NCBI RefSeq assembly: GCF_014646515.1
Contig: NZ_BMNK01000007.1
Span: 312,398-376,397 of the forward strand
DNA: 64,000 nucleotides
Reading direction: 5' to 3'
From: Nonomuraea glycinis
GTDB lineage: Bacteria > Actinomycetota > Actinomycetes > Streptosporangiales > Streptosporangiaceae
The notes beneath the pieces are model-generated. The model was not told the DNA's origin. It was given only the letters and a program-made list of their open reading frames with translations, and made no database searches. Positions 54,612-64,000 of this stretch are shown here, in pieces; the first letter of the stretch is position 1, and each line of letters starts with the position of its first letter. The translations under genes and the position numbers were made by a program.

Positions 54612-57600
54612 GTGACCGGCACGTACGTCTTACCGGCGTCGTTCGCGCAGGAACGCCTGTGGTTCCTCGCCCGGCTCGACCCCGACGCGCCCGCGCACCA
54701 CGTCAACGCCATGATCGAGCTCCCCGGGCAGGGTGATCCCGACCGGTGCGCGCAGGCGTTGCGTGAGCTGGTCAGGCGGCACGAGACGCTGCGTACCGCC
54801 CTGACCGTCGAGGACGGAGCCCTCGTCCAGGTCGTGCACGTCGACCTGCCGGTCACCCTGCCCAGCACCGACCTGCGGCACCTGCCGCCCGAGCACGCCG
54901 AGCGGGAGTACCGGGCCCTCGCCGTCGCCGAGGCCAGGCGGCCGTTCACCCTCGACCGGCCGCCGCTGTGGCGGGCGCACCTGGTGCGGATGCCGGGCGA
55001 CGAGCAGCGGCTCGTGCTCGTCGTCCACCACGCCGTGTTCGACGCCCGCTCCGGCACCAACTTCGCGGCCGAGCTGCGTGAGCTCCACAACGCCGCCGGC
55101 GCGGGCCGCCCGCCCCGGCTGCCCGACCTGCCCGTCCAGTACGCCGACTACGCCGCCTGGCAGCGCGAGCACCTCGCCCAAGGGGTGCTCGCCGACCAGC
55201 TCACCTACTGGCGGCAACGGCTCGCCGGGCTGCCCCGCGACGCCGGACTGCCCACCGACCGCCCCAGGCCCGCCACCCGCGGCCACGACGGGGCCGAGTT
55301 CCACCTGGCGCTGCCCGCCGACCTGGTCGACCGCCTCGAAGCCCTCGCCAGACAGCGCGGCGCCACCCTGTTCATGGCACTGCTGACCGGGCTGAAGGCG
55401 CTGCTCGCCCGGTACTCGGGCCAGTACGACGTCGCCGTCGGCACGCCGGTGGCCGGGCGCGACCTGCCCGAGTTCGAGCCGCTGATCGGCATGTTCGTCA
55501 ACACCCTGGTGCTCCGCACCGACCTGACCGGCGACCCGCCGTTCGAGGAACTGCTCGGCCGCGTGCGCGGCACCGTGCTCGACGCCCTGGACCACGCCGA
55601 GGTGCCCTTCGACCAGCTCGTGCAGGCACTCCAGCCGGAACGGGACCCGAGCCGCACGCCGCTGCACCAGGTGGGCTTCAACCTGCTGCCGATGGAGTCG
55701 CGCGGGCAGTTCCCCAACGGCACCGCCCAGCTCGACCTCAGCCTGGACGTCGTCAGGACGGCCGAAGGGGCCGGGGTCTACTTCGAATACAGCACCGACC
55801 TGTTCGACGAGGACACCATCGCCCGGCTGGCCGGGGCCTACGAGCTCATCCTCGCCGCCGCCGTCGCCGAGCCCCGGACCCGGCTGTCGGAGTTGCCGTC
55901 GATGGCGCCGGAGCGGCTGCGGGAGATGCTGACCGGCTGGAACGACACCGCCGCGCCGTACCCTGACCTGCCGCTGCACGAGCTGGTCGGCGAGCAGGCG
56001 GCGCGCACTCCGGACGCGGTGGCGGTGCGGGGCGCGGACGGCGCGGAGCTCACCTACGCCGAGCTCGACGCGCGGGCGCGGGAGCTGGCGGGGCGGCTGG
56101 GGGTGGGCGTGGAGTCCTGCGTGGCGGTGTGCCTGCCCCGTGACCCGGGCCTCATCGTGACGCTGTTCGCCGTGCTGCGGGCGGGCGCCTGCTATCTGCC
56201 GCTCGATCCGGCTTACCCGCAGGAGCGGCTGGCGTACCTGCTGGAGGACTCCGGCGCGGCCCTGCTGATCACCGACTCCACCTACCGCGACCGCCTACCG
56301 GCCCACCGCCCACCCGAACTGCTCCTCGACCAGCCCCCCTCCGACCCTCCGCCCACCCGTCCGTCACTTGAGCGTCCGTCACTTGAGCGTCCGTCACTTG
56401 AGCGTCCGGCCGACCAACCAGCGCCAGCGTCTACGGGGGAACTGCCCTCCGTGGGCCAGGACCACTTGGCCTACCTCATCTACACCTCCGGCTCCACCGG
56501 CCGCCCCAAAGGGGTGCAGGTGCCGCATCGGGGCGTCGTCAACCTGGTCACCGATGTGATCCGCCGCCTGGGCGGGGGCGACACGCTGCTGATGACGTCC
56601 CTGTCCTTCGACATCGCCGCCTTGGAGATCTTCACGCCGCTGCTGTCGGGCGGCACCCTGCTGCTCGCCCCGGAGGACGCCGCCCGGACGCCCAAGGAGA
56701 TCCGCCGGGCCGCCGAGCACGCCGACCTGGTCCAGCTCACCCCCTCGGTCGCCGGCCTGGCGGCCGAGCACCTGCCCGCCGGGCTGCCCCGAGCCATCCT
56801 CGGCGGCGAACCCCTGCCTCTCGACGTGGCCCGCCGGATGCTCCAGGTCACCGAGGAGCTGTGGAACTTCTACGGCCCGACGGAGACCACCATCTGGTCC
56901 ACCGCCTACCGGGTGCCGGACGGCGTCACCACGATGCTCATCGGTACACCAGTGGCCAACACGACGGCGTACGTGGTGGACAGGGACCTTCGTCCGGTGC
57001 CCGTCGGCGTGGCCGGAGAGCTGTTGCTCGGTGGCGCGGGCGTGACGCGGGGATACCACGGCCGGGCGGGGTTGACGGCTGAGCGGTTCGTGCCGGATCC
57101 CTTCGGCGGCGGCGGGGGCCGGTTGTATCGGACGGGTGACCTGGTCCGGTGGTGCGCTGACGGGTCGCTGGAATATCTCGAGCGGCTCGATGACCAGGTG
57201 AAGGTTCGCGGGGTGCGGATCGAGCTGGACGAGGTCGCGGCCGTGCTGCGTGAGCATCCGCTGGTGGGGCGTGCGGTGGTGGCCGTTCGGGAGGATGCTC
57301 CAGGCGGGCGCGGCTTGGTCGCCTACGTGGTGCCGGCACAGAGCGACGACGGTTCGGGTGATGTGGACGCCGAGGATCGCGAAGCGGAGGCCGCGGCCGA
57401 GTCTGTGCGCGAGCATGCCGCCGGTGTGTTGCGTGCTCATCTGCGGGCGAGGTTGCCGGAGGCGATGATTCCGGCCGCGTTCGTGCTGGTGGACGACTTC
57501 CCGGTGTTGCCCAGCGGCAAGCTCGACCGTGCCGCCCTCCCGCCACCCGAGCCAGGCCCCGCGGCCGCCGCGTTCGTCCCGCCGCGTACCCCGATGGAGG

Positions 57601-57851
57601 AGACCCTGGCCGCCATCTGGGCCGACCTGCTCGGCAGGGACCGTATCGGGGCGAGCGATGACTTCTTCGCCCTCGGCGGCCACTCCCTGCTCGTCGTCCG
57701 CCTCGTCGGCCGCATCACCGACGAGTTCGGCGTGGAGCTGCCGCTGCGCCGCTGCTTCGACGCCACCACCGTCGAAGAGCAGGCCCTCGCCGTGCTCGAA
57801 CACAGCCTGACAGAGGCCGACCTGCTGGAACTCCTGGAGGATGAGCTTTGA
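54612..57851 (+). CDS. NRPS single module: C-A(Gly-like)-PCP
   Basis: A 1079-residue protein, GTG start at 54612. The C domain (5-430) has HHAVFDA (139-145), with Ala for the final Gly. A (about 445-980) has YTSGSTG, FDIAALEIF and code DILQIGFIWK by eye, close to the known Gly code. PCP has Ser1025. A triple RPSLE repeat lengthens the loop before the YTSGSTG motif. The 3' third of the A domain is near-identical in DNA to the next gene's first A domain. The last codons hold GGAGGATGAGC, the ribosome binding site of the next gene. Confidence 0.94.
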   Translation: MTGTYVLPASFAQERLWFLARLDPDAPAHHVNAMIELPGQGDPDRCAQALRELVRRHETLRTALTVEDGALVQVVHVDLPVTLPSTDLRHLPPEHAEREYRALAVAEARRPFTLDRPPLWRAHLVRMPGDEQRLVLVVHHAVFDARSGTNFAAELRELHNAAGAGRPPRLPDLPVQYADYAAWQREHLAQGVLADQLTYWRQRLAGLPRDAGLPTDRPRPATRGHDGAEFHLALPADLVDRLEALARQRGATLFMALLTGLKALLARYSGQYDVAVGTPVAGRDLPEFEPLIGMFVNTLVLRTDLTGDPPFEELLGRVRGTVLDALDHAEVPFDQLVQALQPERDPSRTPLHQVGFNLLPMESRGQFPNGTAQLDLSLDVVRTAEGAGVYFEYSTDLFDEDTIARLAGAYELILAAAVAEPRTRLSELPSMAPERLREMLTGWNDTAAPYPDLPLHELVGEQAARTPDAVAVRGADGAELTYAELDARARELAGRLGVGVESCVAVCLPRDPGLIVTLFAVLRAGACYLPLDPAYPQERLAYLLEDSGAALLITDSTYRDRLPAHRPPELLLDQPPSDPPPTRPSLERPSLERPSLERPADQPAPASTGELPSVGQDHLAYLIYTSGSTGRPKGVQVPHRGVVNLVTDVIRRLGGGDTLLMTSLSFDIAALEIFTPLLSGGTLLLAPEDAARTPKEIRRAAEHADLVQLTPSVAGLAAEHLPAGLPRAILGGEPLPLDVARRMLQVTEELWNFYGPTETTIWSTAYRVPDGVTTMLIGTPVANTTAYVVDRDLRPVPVGVAGELLLGGAGVTRGYHGRAGLTAERFVPDPFGGGGGRLYRTGDLVRWCADGSLEYLERLDDQVKVRGVRIELDEVAAVLREHPLVGRAVVAVREDAPGGRGLVAYVVPAQSDDGSGDVDAEDREAEAAAESVREHAAGVLRAHLRARLPEAMIPAAFVLVDDFPVLPSGKLDRAALPPPEPGPAAAAFVPPRTPMEETLAAIWADLLGRDRIGASDDFFALGGHSLLVVRLVGRITDEFGVELPLRRCFDATTVEEQALAVLEHSLTEADLLELLEDEL
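56358..56402 (+). repeat. Three identical 15-bp repeats in an A-domain loop
   Basis: Three perfect copies of CGTCCGTCACTTGAG at 56358, 56373 and 56388 encode RPSLE three times between A-domain cores A2 and A3. Confidence 0.95.
56940..57545 (+). repeat. Near-identical direct repeat, copy 1 (partner 60300-60950)
   Basis: About 600 bp covering the C-terminal A-domain region matches 60300-60950 almost base for base over long stretches, including silent positions, with an insertion near 60720-60780 in copy 2. Codon use here is less GC-biased (GTG, GTT, TTG) than in the flanks. Confidence 0.8.
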
Positions 57852-60800
57852 GCGACGTGGACGGCGTACGCGAGCGGCTGGCCCGGCTCAGCCCGCAACA
57901 GCGCGCCGCACTGGAGGCCCGCCTCGCCCGCTCCGGGAACGGCCGCCCGGCTCGCCCACGAGACCCACGAGACGACGGCCCGCCATCCATCCCACGCCGG
58001 TCAGGTGCCGCCGCGCCGCTCTCCGACGCCCAGCGGCGCCTCTGGCTCGTCGACCAGCTCGACCCGGGCAACCCCGCCTACACGCTGTCGTGGGCGTACA
58101 AGATCGAAGGCGACCTGGACGCCGCCGCGCTCGCGGCGGCCTTCGACGCCCTCGTGGAGCGGCATCCGATCCTCGGGTACGTCATCGACGCCCGCGACGG
58201 CGAGCCACACCAGCTCCCCGGCCCTGTACGGCCTGCGCTGCTGGTCGAGACGCTGCCCACCGCCGAAGCCGACGCCGCCGCCCGGCACGAGGCCCGCTTC
58301 CGCTTCGACTTGAGCACGGGCCCACTGACCAGAGCCCGCCTGATCCACGTGACCCCCGCCCCCGGAGAGCAGCGCCCGTCCGGTCCGGGACAGGGGCCGC
58401 AGGAGCATCTGCTGGTTCTCACGGTTCACCACATCCTGGCCGACCGCTGGTCGGTGGCGATCCTGTTCGAGGACCTGTTGCGCCTCTACGCCGGCGACCC
58501 GCTCACCGCCGTGCCCGTCGCCTACGCCGACTACGTGGCTTGGCGGGCCGAACGACCGCAGAGCTCGAAGGAGGACCTCGACCACTGGCGGCAGGCGCTC
58601 CAAGGGCTGCCGGACGTACTCGACCTGCCCGCCGACCGGCCGAGACCCCCCGCACGGACCAACGAGGGCCGGCGGCTGCTGTTCGACCTGGACAAGCGGC
58701 TCGCGGATGATCTGCGCGAATTCGCCGCCGGGCAGCGCGCCACCCCGTTCATGGTGCTCGTCGCCGGCCTCCAGGCGCTGCTCGCCCGCTACACCGGCCA
58801 GCCCGACATCCCGCTCGGCACCCCGATGTCCGCCAGGCCGTACCCCTCGCTCGACCAGACCGTCGGCCTGTTCCTCAATACCGTCGTCCTGCGCGGCGAC
58901 CTGTCCGGCGATCCCACCTTCACCGAGCTGGTACGGCGCACCAGGGAACGGGTGCTGACCGCCTTCGACCACGCGAGCGTGCCGTTCGAGACCCTCGTCG
59001 ACGACCTGGCCACCGGCCGGGACCTGTCCCGCAACCCGCTCTTCCAGGTCATGATCGCCTACCAGAGCACTCCGGCCCTGCCGGGCGACTCCCGTGGCCT
59101 GCGCCTCGAACGCCTGGACGTCCGGCCCGGCACCGCCATGTTCGACCTGGACCTCATCGTCGAAGAGCGCCCCGACGGCGGGCTGCTGTGCGTCCTGGAC
59201 TACGCCACCGACCTGTTCGACGACGACCGCATCGAACGCCTGGCCGCCCACCTGCGCACCCTGCTCACCGCCGCCGTCGCCGACCCGGCCCTGCCGCTGT
59301 CGCGCCTGCCGCTGATGGGCCCCGGCGAACTCCACCGCACCCTGCGCACCTGGAACGACACCACGCTCGCCCACCCCGAGCGCGGCATCCACGAACTCGT
59401 CGCCGACCAGGCCGCCCGCACCCCGACGGCGGTGGCGGTCGAAGGCCCGGACGGCTCCACCCTGACCTACGCCGAGCTCGAGTCCCGCGCCGCCGCCCTG
59501 GCGGACCGGCTCGGCCGGCTCGGCGTCACCCGGGAGACCCGGGTCGGCGTCTGCCTGCCCCGCGACCCCGGCCTCCTGGTGGCGCTGCTCGCCGTCCTCA
59601 AGGCCGGAGGCTGCTACGTCCCCCTGGACCCCGCCTACCCCCCGAACCGCCTGACCCAGATCCTCACCGACTCCGCCGCCACCCTGGTCCTCACCGCCAC
59701 CCCCTTCACCGACCGACTCCCCGCGAACCCTCCCCTCCTTCTCCTCGACCACCCCGACACCCTTCACCGCGCCGACCAGCCCGATCATCCCGATCCACAG
59801 GGGCGGATGGCGGCGCGTGCCTTCCACCTCGACCAGGCCGCGTACCTCATCTACACCTCCGGCTCCACCGGCCGCCCCAAGGGCGTGGTGGTGCCGCACC
59901 GCGGTCTGGTCAGCCTGCTCTCGGATGTACGGACCCGTCCCGGACTCGCTCCTGGCGCCCGCTATCTGTTCCTGACCTCCGTGTCCTTCGACATCGCCAT
60001 GATCGAGATCTACGGCCCACTGGTCACCGGCGGGACGGTCGTGATCGCCTCCACGGCCGACATCGACCGAGTCCACCACCTCATCCAGCACGGCGACCTG
60101 CACACCGTCCAGACCACCCCCTCGGTGCTGGAGGGCCTGCTGCCCGCTCTCGCCCACGGCGGCGTCCCCCGAGTGGTCAGCACGGGCGAGGCCCTGCCCG
60201 GCCCGCTCGCCGCCCGCCTGCTCAAGGTCACCGGCGAGCTCTGGGACCTGTACGGCCCGACGGAGACGACCGTCTGGTCCACCCGGCTCCAGGTCACCGA
60301 CGGCACCGGCGGCTCCATCGGCACACCGGTGGCCAACACGACCGCATATGTAGTGGACAGGGACCTTCATCCGGTGCCGATCGGGGTACCTGGGGAGCTG
60401 CTCCTGGGCGGCGTGGGCGTGACGCGCGGCTATCACGGCCGGGCGGGGTTGACGGCTGAGCGGTTCGTACCGGATCCGTTCGGCGGCGGCGGGGGCCGGT
60501 TGTATCGGACCGGGGACTTGGTCCGGTGGTGCGCTGACGGGTCGCTGGAGTATCTGGGGCGGCTTGATGACCAGGTGAAGGTTCGCGGGGTGCGGATCGA
60601 GCTGGACGAGGTCGCGTCCGTGCTGGGCGAGCATCCGCTGGTGGGGCGTGCGGTGGTGGCCGTTCGGGAGGATGCTCCAGGCGGGCGCGGCTTGGTCGCC
60701 TACGTGGTGCCGGCACAAGGCGACGACGTCCCTGGCGGTGTGGTGCGGGCGGATGACAACGGTCCGGGCAGTAGGGACGCCCAGGATCGCGAGGCGGAGG

Positions 60801-63800
60801 CCGCGGCCGAGTCCGTGCGTGAGCATGCGGCCGGTGTGTTGCGGGGTCACCTGCGGGCGAGGTTGCCGGAGGCGATGATTCCGGCCGCGTTCGTGCTGGT
60901 GGACGACTTCCCGGTGTTGCCCAGCGGCAAGCTGAACCGCGCCGCCCTGCCGCCACCCCCGATGCCGAGCACCGGAGGCCCCCGCCTGCACCCGCCCCGA
61001 ACCCCGGCGGAAAGCACTCTGCACGCCATCTGGACCGAACTCCTCCAACGCGACGACATCGGCACCGAGGACGACTTCTTCGCCCTGGGCGGCCACTCCC
61101 TGCTCGCCATGCGGCTCGTGGTCAGACTCAGGGACAAGCTCGGCGCCGAGGTATCGCTCCGGCAGTGCTTCGAAACCCCGACGATCGCCGGACTGGCCGA
61201 CCTCATCACCGCCAGGACCGGCGCGACCATGGAGAGCTCGTTCGCCAAGGCCGCCGGCCGGGCGCGTGACGGACAGGTGCCGCCGTCACACGCCCAGGCC
61301 CGCCTGTGGTTCCTGGACCAGCTCGACCCCGGCAATCCCGCCTACAACGTGGCCTGGGCCGAGCACCTGACCGGCCCCCTCGACCCGGACGCGATGACCG
61401 CCGCGTTCGACGCGCTGGTGGACCGGCACGAGGCCCTGCGCCTGGTCATCGTGGCGCAGGACGGCGAGCCACTGCTGCGCGAGGGCCAGCACCGGCCCCG
61501 CCTGTCCGTACGAGATCTCTCCAGCTCACCGGAGCCCCCAGGAGAAGGGCCCGGCACCGCCGAATCAGGCGGGGATCAACGTGCTGCGACCGATCAGGAG
61601 CCCGCGACCGATCACCTTGTCACGTCCGATCGGCCTCCCGCGCCAGGTGTCGTCGTGATCGGGCGGGAGGAGGCGCGCCGTCGGTTCGAGCTGGGGGAGG
61701 GGCCGCTGGTGCGGGCGCTGCTGGTGCGCAGCGGGCCGGGTGAGCATGACCTGTTCCTCACCCTGCACCATGTGATCGCCGACCGGTGGAGCCTGTCGAT
61801 CCTGCTGCGCGACCTGATGGAGCTGTACCGGGCCCAGATCACCGGCACCCCGGCCGAGCTGCCCGAGCTGGCCGCCGGATACCGGGACTTCGCCGTCTGG
61901 CACCGGGAGCGGGTGTCGGGCCGGGCCGCCGATCTGGCGTACTGGAAGGACGCGCTCGCCGACGCGCCCGCGACGCTGGATCTGCCCGCCGACCGGCACC
62001 GGCAGGGGCTGGCGAGCCTGGAGGGGCGGCGGCTGACGTTCACCATCGACGCGGAGACCGTGGCCGCCGTGCGGGCCTGCGCGCTGGAGCGGCAGGTGAC
62101 GCCGTTCATGGTGCTGCTGGCGGCGTTCCAGGCGGTGCTCGCCCGCTACACCGGGCGGTATGACATCCCGGTCGGCACGCCGGTGTCCGGGCGGGCGCAT
62201 CCGGAGGTGGAGGAGATCGCGGGGCTCTTCCTCAACACGCTCGTCCTGCGCGGCGACCTGTCCGGCGAGCCGAGCTTCGCCGAGTTGCTGCGCCGCACCC
62301 GAGACCGGGTGCTGGACGCGCACGACCATGCCGAGCTGCCGTTCGAGGTGCTGGTGCAGGAGCTCGCCGAGGAGCGGGACCTGGCCAGGAACCCGCTGTT
62401 CCAGGTGATGCTCGCCTACCAGAACGTGCCGCCGTCGCCGCCGGAGGTGGCGGGGATCGGGCTGCGCACCCTGGACATCGATCCGGGGGTCACGCAGGCG
62501 GACCTGCACCTGGTGGTCGAGGAGGCGGACGAGCGGCTCGCGGGAGTGCTGCACTACGCGACCGACCTGTTCGACCACGACCGGATGGAGCGATTCGCCG
62601 ATCACTTCCGCGCGTTCCTCGCGGCGGCGGTGGCCGACCCCGAGCGCCCGGTGGCCGACGTGCCCATCCTCACCCCCGCCGAGCTGACCACCATCCTGCA
62701 CGCGAACGACACGACCACCACCTTCGGGTACGCCATCTCATCGGCCCCGGCGGAGCCGGTCACCGGCCCGGCCGCCGACGGTCAGGCGCTCGCGACGCTG
62801 CCCGCGCTGGTGGCCGAGCAGGCGCTGCGGACCCCGTACGCGCCCGCGCTGGGTTTCGAGACCCCGCAGGGGGGCTGCGCGTGGCTCACCTACGAGGAGT
62901 TCACCGCCAGGGTGAACCGGCTGGCCAGGCGGTTGCGCGCGCTGGGCGCCGGACCAGACCAGGTGGTGGGGGTGTGCCTGGAACGGGGGCCGGAGCTGGT
63001 CATCGCGGTGCACGCGGTGGTCGCCGCCGGCGCGGCCTACCTGCCGCTGGAGCCGGACCACCCGGCCGATCGGCTGGCGGGCATGCTGGCCGACGCGGGC
63101 GCCCGGCTGGCCATCTCGACCGGCGGCCACGCGGCGCGGCTGCCGAACGAGGTCACCGCCGTACTGCTCGACCGCGACGCGGAAGCAGTCGTACCCGACC
63201 GCGACGCGGAAGCAGTCGTACCCGACCGCGACGCGGAAGCAGTCGTACCCGACCGCGACGCGGAAGCAGTCGTACCCGACCGCGACGCGGAAGCAGTCGT
63301 ACCCGACCGCGACGGGGAGGCCGTTGTACGCGACCGCGACGGGGAGGGCGTCGTACTCGATCGCGATGCCGAAGCCGTCGTCGGCGCGGAGTCCGGACCG
63401 GTCGGCGTCCCGATCCATCCGGACTCGCTCGCGTATGTGATCTTCACGTCGGGCTCCACCGGCAGGCCCAAGGGCGTCGGCGTCTCCCACCGGGCGATCG
63501 TGAACCGGCTGCGCTGGATGCAGGACGTCTTCCGGCTGACCACCGACGACCGCGTCCTGCACAAGACGCCCTTCTCCTTCGACGTGTCGGTGTGGGAGCT
63601 GTTCTGGCCGCTGATGACGGGGGCCGGGCTGGTCGTGGCACGGCCCGGCGGCCAGGCCGACCCCGCCTACCTGGCCGGCCTGCTCGGCAGCGAGGCGGTC
63701 ACCACGGCGCACTTCGTGCCGTCCATGCTGGACGCCTTCCTCGCCGAACCCGGCCTGGACGAGCGGCTCGGCGGGCTGCGTACCGTGATCTGCTCGGGGG

Positions 63801-64000
63801 AGGCGCTCGGCGCCGACCTCGCGGACCGGTTCGCGGCCGCGCTGCCCCGCGCCGGCCTGCACAATCTGTACGGTCCGACGGAGGCGGCGGTCGACGTCTC
63901 CTGGCACGCGTGCCGGCCGGGAGAGCCCGCGATCCCGATCGGGCGGCCGGTCGCCAACACCCGCCTGGAGATCCTCGACGAGCGGCTGAACCGTGTGCCG
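57848..64000 (+). CDS. NRPS, C-A-PCP-C-A..., truncated by window end
   Basis: At least 2051 codons, starting at TTG 57848, which overlaps the previous stop and has GGAGGA at ideal spacing. An N-terminal helix (about 1-55) may be a docking element. C1 (58-490) has HHILADR (194-200). A1 (about 500-1040) has code DIIQVTLVW by eye, Gly-like but atypical. PCP1 has Ser1084. C2 (from 1145) has HHVIADR at 1307. A2 (from about 1648) has code DVWHISLVD by eye, a Ser match. Both C domains have Arg in place of the motif's final Gly. A 27-bp repeat array fills an A2 loop. The gene runs off the right edge, so later domains and release are unseen. Confidence 0.93.
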   Translation, partial: MSDVDGVRERLARLSPQQRAALEARLARSGNGRPARPRDPRDDGPPSIPRRSGAAAPLSDAQRRLWLVDQLDPGNPAYTLSWAYKIEGDLDAAALAAAFDALVERHPILGYVIDARDGEPHQLPGPVRPALLVETLPTAEADAAARHEARFRFDLSTGPLTRARLIHVTPAPGEQRPSGPGQGPQEHLLVLTVHHILADRWSVAILFEDLLRLYAGDPLTAVPVAYADYVAWRAERPQSSKEDLDHWRQALQGLPDVLDLPADRPRPPARTNEGRRLLFDLDKRLADDLREFAAGQRATPFMVLVAGLQALLARYTGQPDIPLGTPMSARPYPSLDQTVGLFLNTVVLRGDLSGDPTFTELVRRTRERVLTAFDHASVPFETLVDDLATGRDLSRNPLFQVMIAYQSTPALPGDSRGLRLERLDVRPGTAMFDLDLIVEERPDGGLLCVLDYATDLFDDDRIERLAAHLRTLLTAAVADPALPLSRLPLMGPGELHRTLRTWNDTTLAHPERGIHELVADQAARTPTAVAVEGPDGSTLTYAELESRAAALADRLGRLGVTRETRVGVCLPRDPGLLVALLAVLKAGGCYVPLDPAYPPNRLTQILTDSAATLVLTATPFTDRLPANPPLLLLDHPDTLHRADQPDHPDPQGRMAARAFHLDQAAYLIYTSGSTGRPKGVVVPHRGLVSLLSDVRTRPGLAPGARYLFLTSVSFDIAMIEIYGPLVTGGTVVIASTADIDRVHHLIQHGDLHTVQTTPSVLEGLLPALAHGGVPRVVSTGEALPGPLAARLLKVTGELWDLYGPTETTVWSTRLQVTDGTGGSIGTPVANTTAYVVDRDLHPVPIGVPGELLLGGVGVTRGYHGRAGLTAERFVPDPFGGGGGRLYRTGDLVRWCADGSLEYLGRLDDQVKVRGVRIELDEVASVLGEHPLVGRAVVAVREDAPGGRGLVAYVVPAQGDDVPGGVVRADDNGPGSRDAQDREAEAAAESVREHAAGVLRGHLRARLPEAMIPAAFVLVDDFPVLPSGKLNRAALPPPPMPSTGGPRLHPPRTPAESTLHAIWTELLQRDDIGTEDDFFALGGHSLLAMRLVVRLRDKLGAEVSLRQCFETPTIAGLADLITARTGATMESSFAKAAGRARDGQVPPSHAQARLWFLDQLDPGNPAYNVAWAEHLTGPLDPDAMTAAFDALVDRHEALRLVIVAQDGEPLLREGQHRPRLSVRDLSSSPEPPGEGPGTAESGGDQRAATDQEPATDHLVTSDRPPAPGVVVIGREEARRRFELGEGPLVRALLVRSGPGEHDLFLTLHHVIADRWSLSILLRDLMELYRAQITGTPAELPELAAGYRDFAVWHRERVSGRAADLAYWKDALADAPATLDLPADRHRQGLASLEGRRLTFTIDAETVAAVRACALERQVTPFMVLLAAFQAVLARYTGRYDIPVGTPVSGRAHPEVEEIAGLFLNTLVLRGDLSGEPSFAELLRRTRDRVLDAHDHAELPFEVLVQELAEERDLARNPLFQVMLAYQNVPPSPPEVAGIGLRTLDIDPGVTQADLHLVVEEADERLAGVLHYATDLFDHDRMERFADHFRAFLAAAVADPERPVADVPILTPAELTTILHANDTTTTFGYAISSAPAEPVTGPAADGQALATLPALVAEQALRTPYAPALGFETPQGGCAWLTYEEFTARVNRLARRLRALGAGPDQVVGVCLERGPELVIAVHAVVAAGAAYLPLEPDHPADRLAGMLADAGARLAISTGGHAARLPNEVTAVLLDRDAEAVVPDRDAEAVVPDRDAEAVVPDRDAEAVVPDRDAEAVVPDRDGEAVVRDRDGEGVVLDRDAEAVVGAESGPVGVPIHPDSLAYVIFTSGSTGRPKGVGVSHRAIVNRLRWMQDVFRLTTDDRVLHKTPFSFDVSVWELFWPLMTGAGLVVARPGGQADPAYLAGLLGSEAVTTAHFVPSMLDAFLAEPGLDERLGGLRTVICSGEALGADLADRFAAALPRAGLHNLYGPTEAAVDVSWHACRPGEPAIPIGRPVANTRLEILDERLNRVP
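60300..60950 (+). repeat. Near-identical direct repeat, copy 2 (partner 56940-57545)
   Basis: See copy 1. The two tracts encode the C-terminal half of neighbouring A domains. Upstream of the tract the two A domains are clearly less alike at DNA level. Confidence 0.8.
63170..63385 (+). repeat. Eight 27-bp in-frame tandem repeats in an A-domain loop
   Basis: Units start at 63170 and recur every 27 bp. The first five are identical and encode DRDAEAVVP; three diverged copies follow (63305, 63332, 63359). They sit before the A3 motif (IFTSGSTG) of the last A domain. Confidence 0.97.

Noticed and set aside
63170..63385. Possible CRISPR array
   Set aside because: The units are contiguous with no unique spacers, keep the reading frame and encode a peptide ladder within an A domain.

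Overview
This is a GC-rich actinobacterial chromosome segment. GTG/TTG starts, 4-nt overlapping genes, ESX/YbaB genes, SpoIIE-type phosphatases and large NRPS/PKS genes all fit an actinomycete. The gene mix resembles Streptosporangiales such as Nonomuraea, but no ribosomal RNA or marker gene is present to prove it. Two separate biosynthetic loci dominate, with a stress-signalling and housekeeping block and a mobile-element patch between them.

Layout: 74-1439 is a pair of ESX/WXG100-like genes with a convergent YbaB-type gene (1451-1774). Next come a cell-wall amidase and a secreted nuclease-fold protein on the minus strand (1910-4877). Locus 1 (5126-20893, plus strand) has an acyl/aryl-AMP ligase, a bimodular NRPS (C-A-PCP-C-A-PCP), an NRPS fused to a thioesterase and an MFS transporter (C-A-PCP-TE-MFS), an MbtH-like protein, a free carrier protein and a free condensation domain. 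From the second NRPS onward, stop and start codons overlap. By-eye pocket codes suggest Gly - unknown - Ser, with release by a thioesterase that has Cys in place of the nucleophilic Ser. The ligase, free carrier protein and free C domain could add an acyl group.

20918-35976 is a physiology block: a secreted protein, a band-7 protein, an hsp20-merR operon, a hexapeptide acetyltransferase with an extra helical domain, an rsbQ-rsbP type sensor pair, two further SpoIIE-type phosphatases, two DksA/TraR zinc-finger proteins, a fused SecDF with a strong terminator, and a divergent azoreductase/TetR pair around a large nested palindrome. 36192-40346 carries two IS200/IS605-family elements (a lone tnpB, and divergent tnpA/tnpB) flanking an FRG-domain gene. 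A YbdK-type carboxylate-amine ligase follows.

Locus 2 begins after a roughly 0.9-kb spacer with a candidate promoter and leader ORF. It runs from 42642 off the right edge: a type II thioesterase fused to a degenerate phosphopantetheinyl-transferase-like domain, an NRPS (A-PCP-C-A-PCP) whose second A domain looks Lys2-like, a PKS (KS-AT-KR-DH-ACP, malonyl type), an MbtH-like protein, a one-module NRPS (C-A-PCP, Gly-like) and a further NRPS (C-A-PCP-C-A..., Gly-like then Ser-like) cut by the window end. The synthetases carry many in-frame tandem repeats in loops and linkers. Two neighbouring A domains share a near-identical DNA tract.
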